The notes under the pieces are model-generated. The model ran no database searches. It was given only the letters and a program-made list of their open reading frames with translations, and was not told the DNA's origin. A DNA stretch of 64,000 nt from the NCBI GenBank assembly GCA_007258455.2, contig VDFB02296737.1:27834-91833 (forward strand), read 5' to 3'. Within the stretch, counting starts at the first letter, position 1; every line of letters starts with the position of its first letter. This DNA comes from Sequoia sempervirens. Lineage: Eukaryota; Streptophyta; Pinopsida; Cupressales; Cupressaceae. Below, in pieces: positions 42,131 to 51,849 of the stretch. Position numbers and translations under genes: made by a program.

Positions 42131-42654
42131 ATGCCTCATAATACTCATCTTTATGAGTTCCTAGTAGAGAAACTTTTAGTCCCTGCTTTTGATGTTCCAA
42201 AAATTGAACTGGTGTGTGAACTTGATGGTCCTAGTTCCCTTTGGATTCCTGATATTTATACCTATCTCTGTGACAACACACTCCCTTCTAACTTATCTAG
42301 CACTCAAAAGAAAACATTTGTTCACCAATCTTCCCATTTTGTCATCCTTGGTGATACCCTATATAAAAGGAGTCTTGATGGTGTCCTCCTTAGGTGTCTA
42401 AACTCAGAAGAAGATAAAAATTCCTTACATCAGATACATGAAGGTGTTTGTGGGAAACATTCTAGTGGACCTACCCTTTTCAATTTTTTTCTAAGAACTG
42501 GTTATTGTTGGCTAACTATGGAACAAGATGCACATCAATTTTCTAAGATTTTTTGTTGATGTCAATAACATGGAGAATTTATTCATGCACCTACCCAAGA
42601 GTTACAAATGATAACTACTCTTTGGATTTTTTCACAATGGGGAATTGACCTTTT
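42130..42654 (+). pseudogene. Tat integrase N-terminal part
   Basis: The open frame 42023-42559 carries a linker and the zinc-binding module: GDTLYKRSLDGVLLRCLNSE, then IHEGVCGKHSSGPTL (the HH pair) and RTGYCWLTMEQDAHQF with a disrupted CC pair. After a stop the frame gives HGEFIHAPTQELQM, and QWGIDLL, which contains the first catalytic Asp of the integrase core, at 42638-42654. The 777-bp insert interrupts exactly here. Confidence 0.82.
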
Positions 42655-43431
42655 GATGTAGGAGCATCCAGGGTGTAAGAGCAATCTTGCATCACCCAAA
42701 AGAAATGTTTCTTTTCAATAAGGGCTAAATTTGGCAGGGTTACTATTTTTAGTAAGTTTGCATTTATGCATGGTTGGACACAAAATCTTACACAGACCTA
42801 TAGAATGGTTAATTGAAACCAATGGTGAATAAATCACTTCAATACCATTTTTCATTTGAGAGATTAAAATTTCAATTTCTGAAAATCCTATTAAAATGTT
42901 CAAAGTCAATTTTGAGGCACTTAGAGGCTCCAGATGGGCCTGACAATTGGTGGAAAAAAAAAGTAGTTGGCCTATAGGCCCTACTTTTGGACACAACATC
43001 TCCCGAGAGCTCTCTGAAAAGGTATTATAATAGAAAATTTGATGGTCAGATCAAAAGTTATGACCCCATGAAGTTGTACTACCAAAATTAATAAAATTTC
43101 AAAATATCTTCTTGAGGAAGTTACACTTTCTAGAAGATTCTAGGGAGGTCACACCTTCCAAATAAAGGATGTGAAAGGGGGCTATAGAAGAGAGGCCAGA
43201 GCAGCTCAGATGGTGGCTCCATTAGTACAGATTATGGCTTTGAATAATATTTTTCTTTTAGAGTTGATTTTGTTGTAATGAATCAAGCCCATGAGGCTAT
43301 AGCATTGTAAGTTTTGAATCTATAATTTCATTTTGTAAAAATAATAGAAAGTGGGTTATTTTTTGTCTTGCATCTTATGTGTTGGTATCTATTGTTGTGT
43401 TTTGTGGGGTTTGGGCGGTGTAGCCCTCATC
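42655..43431. mobile_element. 777-bp unclassified insertion in integrase
   Basis: It interrupts the integrase codons for IDLLGK. ACCTTTT occurs at both borders (42648-42654 and 43432-43438), consistent with a 7-bp target duplication. The insert starts GATGTAGGAGCATCC and ends GTAGCCCTCATC; its termini share an imperfect inverted GATG-AGG/CCT-CATC. There is no coding, PBS or A-tail. A MITE-like or other non-autonomous DNA transposon is possible, but the family is unknown. Confidence 0.6.
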
Positions 43432-44275
43432 ACCTTTTAGGAAAAATCCATGCCCCCTCATCCAATGGTAATAAGTGTATTATCACCGCCATTGATTATT
43501 TCACAAAGTGGTTAGAAGCCATTCCATTATCCAATATTACTAGAAAAAAATAACCAGTTTTGTCTTAAATTATATCATTTTCTAGTATGGTATCCCTCTT
43601 ACCATCATTACTAATAATGGTAATCCCTTAAAAAATCAATATCTGTAATATTTACCACCAATTCCATATCTAGCATCATTTTTCCACTCCTTATTACCCA
43701 CAAGGTAATGGTCAAGTTGAGGCTTCAAACAAAATTATATTAAAAATCCTTAAGAAAAAAATCAATGAAGCTAGTCGTGATTGGAACTTGCAACTTAGTC
43801 CTACTTATGGGCTTATGACACTAGCATCCGTACACCTACAAGAGCCACTCCATATTACCTAGTCTTTGGAACTAAGGCCATTTTTCCTAATGAGGTTGAC
43901 CTCCCCTCTATAAGGGTGTATTTAAAATATGCCATTGATGATAAAGTGTATTGGATATCTAGATTGCATAACTTGAGTTATTAGATGAGGCATCTCAAGA
44001 ATTATATCATTTACAAGCTTATTAAAATTTCCTTAGTTGAAATTACAAGAAGAAAATCAAAACTCAAAATTTTGAAATTGGAGACTTGGTTCTAAAATAG
44101 AATCAAAAGGATCAACAAGATAGAGACAAGAAATGAAAATATGAACCTAATTGGTTAGGACCATTTTTCATTATAAAATACTATGGGTTTGAACCTTATA
44201 AACTTGCTACACCTGAAGGACAACCTTTAGAAGAGCCTATTAACACCATTCACATGAAGAAGTTTTATTTATGAT
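43432..44275 (+). pseudogene. Tat integrase core and C-terminus
   Basis: Resumes with the core: GNKCIITAIDYFTKWLEAIP (43465-43530). TIITNNGNPLKNQYL follows, where the second catalytic Asp (usually SDNG or TDNG) is Asn, then NGQVEASNKIILKIL near 43710-43750 with the Glu. RDWNLQLS, PYYLVFGTKAIFPNEV and a C-terminal segment ending TIHMKKFYL lie at 43790-44270. Frames shift several times. The end at about 44275 fits the end of the polyprotein. Confidence 0.82.
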
Positions 44276-44362
44276 CCTCAAGGTATTTTAGTAGTTTATA
44301 CATGTACTAGTTTCATTATTGCATTGCATCTCATCCCCTATCACTAGTATTTGCATTCCACT

Positions 44363-45378
44363 TGTAGGAGTTTATGGTGAACTCCTCAACACACTAGGAT
44401 CACTTGCAAGAAAACAATAACTTCCACAATAGAAAATGGTAGAAATATCATGCTATGATTATGGATGTAATATTTCCACATTTAATATGACAATGCAATA
44501 TGATGCCTTGCTTATAAAGGACATTTGTGAGATATGATTAGACAAGATCTTGACATGTGTCTTGTAAGAAAGCTAAGGTAGTAGAACAATTTCCTACACT
44601 AATATTGAGAGGAAGATAATGAAAATTTTTACAAATATTTGCAACATTTATAGAAACTTAAATAGAAATACATTTAAATATCATGTATACCATAACACAA
44701 TGATTTATGTGGAGAAAACCATTTTGGGATAAAAACCCCACACTCTAAAAGTCACCCAATATATCATTCAAAAATCATGAAGATTACAATATACTTGTAG
44801 AGCAAGCTTCTCATAGGAGTATCACTAACCAGAGATCTAGAGGCAACATGACCACTATCAAAATCTCAGAATACATCACAATGCACAGTCATAATACAAC
44901 ACCCTCGTAAAACAAGGTTTCCTTCTAGAACAAGTCAAGCAAAAAAATATCGACTATCAGATCTAAGACCTAATGATGAATCGTCCAAATTTACAATGAT
45001 ATAATATACATAAAATTTGTCTTTTAGGGGCACTACCCCTGAGCCCTCGCTGGGGCATGTGGCCCTTGGAACCCCTACCAGGGGGATGACCCCCCTGGAT
45101 CCCTCATGAGGGGGTACCCCCTGTTCCCCCTCACACTTACCTATCAATAGTAAACCTTATGTGGTTGCAAGGTTGAGACACATTTTCCCAACATGTCTTA
45201 ATCTTGTACAATGAGACAACTACCTCAACAAATATTAAATGACTTAGGAAAAAAATTAAATTCAAAAAGATAAGATAAGATCTAGTGACAACTAACACTA
45301 ACTAGAAAGATTCCATCCTAGGACATAAGTGGAATTAACTTGTAAAAATGACTTAGATAGGTATAACACCTATTTACA
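44363..45378 (-). repeat. 3' LTR of the pol-less element (with nested insert)
   Basis: Split at 44562/45199 by the nested solo LTR; the two parts together align along their length with 46971-47354. Confidence 0.85.
44563..45193 (-). repeat. Nested solo LTR (631 bp), TSD TGTCT
   Basis: The plus view starts TGTAAGAAAGC and ends TTTTCCCAACA. TGTCT flanks it at 44558-44562 and 45194-45198. Comparison with the uninterrupted LTR at 47150-47170 shows the insertion point. It contains a GC-rich block (45027-45135) shared with 14877-14960 and 56968-57062. By the copia copy near 57110 it reads on the minus strand. Confidence 0.9.
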
Positions 45379-46952
45379 CCAAAACCCCCTTAAGTATAAC
45401 TTAGGGAGTACTATTATGAAAATGACACAAAGATGGGTCCTAACTACAAGGAAATGTTAGGTACCCATATACATATGCAAATGCAATCTCTCATAAATAG
45501 AGAAAAGGAGAAAAATCAATGGGACAAAACTCCTCCCTAGAGAGAAAAGATACAATAATTCTCTCCATTAAAAATGAGAGGACAAAACCCCATTTGAGGA
45601 AAAAGACCCCCCATAAGAGAGATGAATAAGAGACCATTCAAGCCCCCAAACTTCTGCAAAAGACACTAGAAGAAAATTTGCGGAATAACACTGAAATCCT
45701 TAATCAAGGAAAGAAAAGGAAGATAATTTTGATGCTAGAAATAGTATTAGAGTCACTCAAGGAATCACAATTAGAATCGTGAAAAATCAACATTAGAAAC
45801 AATACCAAGGAACACTGGAATACTCTCGATATGGAGAAACCGTAGAATTTGAATGAAGCAACAAGATATAAAACATCATTCTAAAACTTTCCAATGCCAC
45901 AAGAATTGTGAAAATTAGAGATCGTGGAAAAAAGTTATGACCCTGAGATTCAAAAATGAAGATATGACTTCAAACAACAATAAATTCCTCCAATTTTTTT
46001 TTTTTTGGAAAATAATGTACACCACTAAAAAATTGATGAAGCTAGCTTTCTAGCAATATCTCATTTTCAAAAAATAGCCTCCTGAATTGCTAGTTATGAT
46101 AGTTTGAAAAAATGATTGATTTAGGCCTCTGAGGACAAAATTAGGGTCCCTTGGATTTAGCCCCTGGATGCCCCATGTGACCACTGTTAATTTTTATTTT
46201 TTTAAAAATTCACTACCATCACTCACCGCCAACAAAGCAACAAGCGGGAGGTGGGTGAGTGGTGAGGGGGCAACAGGCCTAAGACATGTCGCATGATGAC
46301 CACAACCTATAACTATGGACTAACTGGTAACCATAGTGATTACCAAAGAAATTTCAGTGATACAAATATTTAAACCAAAATTTTAATATAAACTTGCAAA
46401 AATAAATAAAATCATCAGCAGGAGAGTACGACAATGACTACATAAGGATGATTTGACCTATGAAGTACCACAAAGATGATGCCAACTAGATGCACATAGT
46501 ACACTGAATATGCTAGAATATTCCCTATGATAGTACCAATAGACTGTAGACTGTCGGTGCATGGTATGACCACTGTACATCATAGCCAAGTACAGATTTG
46601 TACGACCATACGATGATTGAGCTTTTTTTCCTGATGCCCTTGATAAAAAATGTCAAAATTTGATGAATGAATATTCATTCCTTAGGTTCACGGGCCTTCC
46701 AAATGCAATGACAGGGTTTGTTTTTGCTCAAAGTGCTCAAAAAAATTAGCCACCTCCAAGATCTAGCAATTGAAACCCTCCTTCAAACCCTTATAGATCA
46801 GTCAAAACATGATGAAATTTGATGAAATAAAAGGAAAACCTAACTATTTTGATGCCCTAGATTCATTGGTGAGGTCCTTGACACCCTAACTTACACCCAA
46901 CAAAATTTTCATGCCAAGATTGGTCCCTCAAATTGGGGAAGAATTTTGAAGC

Positions 46953-46970
46953 ACTAAAGCTTTGATACTA
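46953..46970 (-). other. tRNA-Met-type PBS of the pol-less element
   Basis: Minus strand TAGTATCAAAGCTTTAGT directly after the LTR end CTCCTACA; it is close to the copia consensus TGGTATCAGAGC. Confidence 0.7.
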
Positions 46971-47354
46971 TGTAGGAGTTAATGGTGAACTCCTCAACAC
47001 CCCAAGATCACCTGTAAGACAAAAATAAGTTACATAAGAGAGAAAAGATAGAAATATCATGCTATTATTATGGATGCAATATTTCTAGATTGAATATGAA
47101 AATGTACATATGATGCCTTGCTTATAAAGGAAAATTGTTAGATAGGATTAGAGAAGATCTTGACATGTGTCTTAATCCTATACAATGAAAAAACTACCTC
47201 AATAAATATTACATGAATTAGGACACAATAATTAAGTGCCAAAAGATAAGATAAGATCTAGTGACAGCTAAAACTAACTAGAAAGATTCCATCCTAGGAC
47301 CTAAGTGGAATTAATATGTAAATAGGACTTAGATAGGTAAAACACCTATTTACA
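46971..47354 (-). repeat. 5' LTR of the pol-less element (384 bp)
   Basis: TGTAGGAGTTAATGGTGAAC to CACCTATTTACA in the plus view, next to the PBS on its left. Flanking bases CCAAC (47355) resemble CCACT before 44363 but do not match exactly, so the target duplication is unproven. Confidence 0.82.
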
Positions 47355-48700
47355 CCAACACCATCTACTCATCTACCATGGCTTGGTTTTTATTATCTAT
47401 TGTTTCACCTATCCATCTAACATACCCTCTTTGATCCATCCATTTTCATAATTAGTGATCCTTACCTAATTGGGGGTACCTTTCCCTTGACCTAGGTTTT
47501 TTATCGATTCCCGTGCTTATCTTGAGAATACACTTTACACATGCACGTGTCTAAACTTTGAAACTAAAACAAACACAAACTACACATTAGAAAAACATTG
47601 CACTTTCATGAAAATTATGGAAAAAACAAATCTCAAATTTTGAACCAAGTCTATGGATTGCATAACTTGTTTCATATCTTTAGCTATCACTATCAAAACA
47701 TTTTAATTCCTTAACAAAAGTATATTTCCTATGCTAGAAAACTTTAGAAACAAATTCACACCTTAAAAGATACATGCTTCCTACAATAGGAAATATCAAA
47801 ATTGAGCTTCTCTTTTGGAAAGAGATATGTTAGATGTTGACTTATTTTGATATTTTCTTTCTTCTTTTTTTTTTTTGTCTCACTCTTATTCTTGCTCAAT
47901 GCAACCTAGATATTTCCATATCTTGGTGCACTTAGAGAAGCTTGGAATGAGGTATGATTAATATATTTTGTGTGTCATGTTTGTGAGTCAGCCTCATAAT
48001 AATACTAGCATACTTCACTTTACTTGCATGTGATTGGGGTAGCTTCTTGCATGAGTATATGTCCTTTGTATATTATGTTCTTCATACCTTTGTGCACTAG
48101 TATTTTCATACTCTAAGTCTCACTTCCTCACATATTTGGACAAGGTTGGTGGGTATGGTCTTCACTTTCCTTATGAGTAATTGGGGTAGATTTTTGCATG
48201 AGTACGTGTCCTTTGCATACTAGGTTCTTCATACCATTTGTGCACTAGGATTTTCATGTTCTATGTTTTACTTCCTCACATATTCAGATGGGTTGGTGGA
48301 CATGAAATTTAATTACCTTATGTGTGATTGAGGTAGCCTCTTGCATACACATACATCCTTTGCATACTAGGTTCCTCATACCTTTTGTGCATTAGGACAA
48401 ACATGCTTTAAGTTTTACTTCCTCATATATTCACACAAGGTCAGTAGATTTGGTATATAAGGATATCATTTCTTTGTTTTCTGTGTCAAATTCCATGCAA
48501 GGGATACAAAGGAATCATGTTTTCTCATAACTTGGTGCATAATATCCACTTGCTAAATCAAAATAGGATTGCTCTTCACATATGTTGGAATAACCAAAAG
48601 CACAAAGTGTCCTTTCATATTTCATCCATCTTGCATATCACTATTTGTTACATCTCCCATTTATAGGTTTTATTTTGATATTTGATCCTTGGTGGAGATT
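47355..48700 (+). other. 3' non-coding region of the Tat element
   Basis: It holds a GGGGGTACC purine tract near 47475 that could be a PPT, then AT-rich DNA and the 147-bp tandem repeat. No coding is recognised. Confidence 0.4.
48031..48470 (+). repeat. Three tandem copies of a 147-bp unit
   Basis: ATTGGGGT or ATTGAGGT recurs at 48033, 48180 and 48327, exactly 147 bp apart. Each unit continues with TTGCAT(G/A), TCCTTTG(C/T)ATA, TTC(T/C)TCATACC, TGTGCA(C/T)TAG and CACTTCCTCA or ACTTCCTCA. The units have diverged by substitutions but little by length. Tandem repeats in the non-coding 3' region are known from Tat/Ogre elements. Confidence 0.85.
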
Positions 48701-49559
48701 AATTTTGCTGCATATCCTACATTCACAACTGTTAGCATGCATCATAGTATCATAATCATATCATGTGAATCATAATAATCCATAGCATAATAATATTAGA
48801 GCATCATAAGTATCTATAACATGCATTGCATCATAACATCAAAATAGAAAACAAATATGCATAAAACATCATAAGACATGTCACAAGTCTCATAGGCATC
48901 GCATGTGGAAAAACTAATAGAGTCTCATATATACATCAATATGTACAATGTCTATACATGGGATACATGAGAATATCAATACTGCTTGATTGGGAAAAAA
49001 GGGATCTAGGTTTTAAATCACACTTGTTCCCAATTATGTGGATTAAAAATGATCTCAATAACCACTTAGCTACAAACCTCAATAGAAGAGTCGAAATGGT
49101 GGATTAGGATTTTAATCCATTTTTGGGGGACGATGTTGATATGATTAATTGATTGTTAATTGACTGATTTTTGAGATGCAATGATGTTCCTAGGTAAAAT
49201 ATGAAACAACAACAAATTGAGATGATTTGTAAGAAATATAAAATAGAAAGATAGAAACAAATTCCAAAAATGCAAAGGACAAACATAGAAGAACTTGAAA
49301 TGTAAATTTGGTGTTGAAATGACTGGTCAAGGGTGTAGGGTCCTCGTTGTCACTTTGTGACACCCCCTCTTTTCTTGCATAACCCATCAATTTTAATTGA
49401 TTTGAGAGATCCTACATGGGCTATCATGATCAAAAGGGGGATCTGGTAGTTATTTTTCTCCCTTGTGAATTTGCATTCAAAAACCCATTTTGTAAAAATG
49501 TTCAAAGGGTGGTTTTTCTTCCTTTTTTGTCTTCTTAGAGTCCCTTTGGAGTTTTGGGC

Positions 49560-50060
49560 CCCAAAAAGACATTTGGACCAAGTCCAAATGTCTTTGTTCT
49601 TCCCGATTTTCCCTTCTTTTCTCTTTCAAACCTTTTAAAGCTTCGGGTCCCTTTCAAACATTTGGACTTATGTCCAAGTCTGTCCCAACTTCTTGATTTC
49701 TTCTTTCTTCCATCCTTTCTTCAAATCTTGTCCTTTTAGAACTTTGAGACATGATTAAACATTTGGTCTAAGGTCCAAATATATTTTATTTTCTTGATTT
49801 TCTTTCTCCCTCTTTCCTCTTCTTCAATTCTATCCTTTCAGACTTTCAAACTCATAATGGACTTGCAAATCATTTCCAAAAGTCCATTTTCCTTTCTTCT
49901 TATTCAATTGGATTTTTGGGACCCAATCAAACATTTGGACATTAGGTCTAAATTTTTGCATCCCTTTTTCATTCTCGAGCTTGACTTCTTCCCTTTTCAG
50001 AGTTTTGAACTCTTTTTAGATTTTTGGAATTTGGTCCAAAAGTCCAAGTCTAGTTTTTGT
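49560..50060 (+). repeat. Degenerate repeat with ACATTTGGAC motif
   Basis: ACATTTGGAC or ACATTTGGTC followed by a partly palindromic GTCCAA occurs near 49568, 49656, 49757 and 49927, with a weaker copy near 50030. Spacing is about 85-100 bp, and pyrimidine-rich fillers (CTTTCTTCC) lie between. Confidence 0.6.
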
Positions 50061-50139
50061 CCTTGCTCCCACAATCCTTTATATTTTTTTGATTTCCACA
50101 CCCTTGTAAGTAATTTTTGTTAAAAATAATTTTGAGCAT

Positions 50140-50790
50140 GAAAGCATGGAAAGGGTGACACTTGGCACAATCTCCACATGTCCATGGGGTAAATTTCACT
50201 AAGGCAATTTTTTGTTGCGGAGAGGCGAAAATGTCTCCACGTGGAGGTATCTAGTGGATCCCACTTGCCTATAGACTTTTCCAAAGAGCACTTGATTTTG
50301 TTGCAAATACACAGATGGTTGACACGTGTTATTGATTTTGCAAGCCCATGGAATTTTTAGGCAAGTTCCTTTTTCAAGTATGGAGGTGCAAAATGGCGAT
50401 GTGTGGCAATATCTCGTTGATCTCGCTCATCCATAATCCTTTTGAACAATACCTAATTTCAAGTGTAGAAGCACATAAATTGTGACACCTATCAGACATG
50501 TTTTTTTGAGTCGTCAATATTTTTGAAGGGTGCCCCTTTTTTGCCACAAAAGTGCAAAATGGTGACATCTGTTACCTTCTCATTGGTTGCATGGATCTAC
50601 AAGAGTAATTTCACTAAAGACAAATGAAGCTGCAGAAGTGCAAGATGTTGACACATGGTGGCATCTGGTTGGATTTCACAATTCCACAAGTTCTTTATGG
50701 TGGCTCTAGTTTTTGGCCATGGAGGCACAAAAATAATGACACATGTCCTTCAATGACATTAGCAACCTCCATGATGAATTTTGTAGGCCT
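50140..50790 (+). repeat. Array of units with a TGACACATG/G-box core
   Basis: About eight units of 70-90 bp, each with a GGAGGYGCAAAATGGTGACACATG-like core in shorter forms: GTGACACTTGG at 50155, CCACGTGGAGG at 50237, TGACACGTGTT at 50322, GCGATGTGTGG at 50396, GTGACACC at 50480, GTGACATCTG at 50563, TGACACATGG at 50650 and TGACACATGTCC at 50738. Two units contain a perfect CACGTG. Confidence 0.55.
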
Positions 50791-51318
50791 GCTTTGATGA
50801 CATGTTCTTTGACTTTGACATGGCACATTATGATTGTTCAAGAATTTTCAAAGAAATCAAAACTTGGTCAAGGCATCTGGAGCATTTATTTTTCTACAAA
50901 TATACAACCCAAATTCAAATTTGACAACAACTAGCCATACCATTTTCGTGAGGGTTTTGCATTCATGGCTGAGCAACATTCCAACTACCAGATTAGTTTT
51001 TTTACTTGTAGAGCTATTTTTTTGTGGATTTTCACACCTTATTCAATCTAAAAGTAACACCCATACTTCTCACATATTGCAAAGATTTTTTTTTTTTTTT
51101 TAGACCATTCATGACCAAATTTCATGGAGAATTTTCTATTCTATAGTTGTAGAGGCCATCAATGCAAAGTTATGGCATGCACTTCTGGGCTATTCTAGCA
51201 TGCTTTCATTGTGGAATTTAAGGATTCATATCCTCTACATCTAATCTAATTGTATTTCCTCTTGACTGCTAACCCTTGGTTAGGGTTTTATTGCAAAATA
51301 TCTTTAGTATGCCTTAAC

Positions 51319-51325
51319 TATAAAG
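51319..51325 (+). promoter_or_regulatory. Possible TATA box
   Basis: TATAAAG in AACTATAAAGGTAAC, 530 bp after the repeat array; an AATAAA follows 117 bp downstream. Confidence 0.35.
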
Positions 51326-51849
51326 GTAACTATTGTACTCATTTTAAGGGTTCTTCCATGGGTTCATCTTGGGTTTCTCTAGTAGATTTATGCAATTCTT
51401 GCATTCTGCAACTATAAAATTGGCTTTCATGCCTTTGTGTTAATAAAATCATTACTTTTACCTCTTCTTTATGCTTGCATCTTGTGTAATATTTGATACC
51501 TCTATGCATGTATAAATTTTCATCATCTTTATAAGTTATATGAGTGTGTTAATATATTGTAAGTGTTAATTGTGGGTAATTTGCACCCCTTTTAGGATCT
51601 TTCAGACTTTAGCCTTCACGTCTCTTATAAAATTGGTGAAATGGAGAACTATGTGAACTTAGTGGTTTTTTTGATAATCTATGCAATTAAAAGTAGAAAG
51701 AAACATTCCTAATCTTGGTGTATCACCTCCCCTTTCCCTTTCATGTTTTACTTCTATCCCTTTTCGCTTGTGAATTATTAGAGTAGGGTTAGGGGTAAGG
51801 TTTTATGTGCTGGGTTGGACCAACACATCCACATTTAGATTAAAAGATG

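Larger units (their letters stand above)
44363..47354 (-). mobile_element. Pol-less copia-derived LTR element (LARD/TRIM-like)
   Basis: Two LTR copies in direct orientation, 46971-47354 (384 bp) and 44363-45378 (the same sequence plus a nested 631-bp solo LTR), both with plus-view ends TGTAGGAG...TTTACA. On the minus strand, a PBS (46970-46953) follows the right-hand LTR and a purine tract (TTAAGGGGG, about 45390) precedes the left one. The 1.6-kb interior has no coding. Its 3' end resembles the copia element at 55195-55500, suggesting descent from that family with movement in trans. Confidence 0.82.
23850..48700 (+). mobile_element. Large Tat/Ogre-like gypsy element, multiply interrupted
   Basis: Plus strand: LTR (about 23850-27155), PBS (27159), a 2.8-kb leader, gag (30011-32815), then RT, RNase H, second RNase H, integrase (38985-44275) and a 3' region with 147-bp tandem repeats to about 48700. 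Protease and the RT N-terminus are missing at a deletion junction near 32815. Inserts: ORF1-only LINE (25121-27028), Sirevirus (32816-38984), solo LTR (39097-40768), 777-bp insert (42655-43431) and a pol-less copia element (44363-47354). That the gag half and pol half are one element rests on order and orientation; no matching 3' LTR was found. Confidence 0.7.

Noticed and set aside
42657..43429. Solo LTR reading (TG...CA) of the insert in integrase
   Set aside because: The 5-bp flanks would be TTTGA and TCACC, which do not match; ACCTTTT on both sides fits the broken codons better.
44935..45147. Gly/Pro-rich minus-strand open frame, with a similar one at 14800-15000
   Set aside because: Both are readings of the repeated GC-rich LTR block, not a conserved protein.
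49554..50123. Phe/Leu-rich plus-strand open frames
   Set aside because: Produced by the pyrimidine-rich repeat array.
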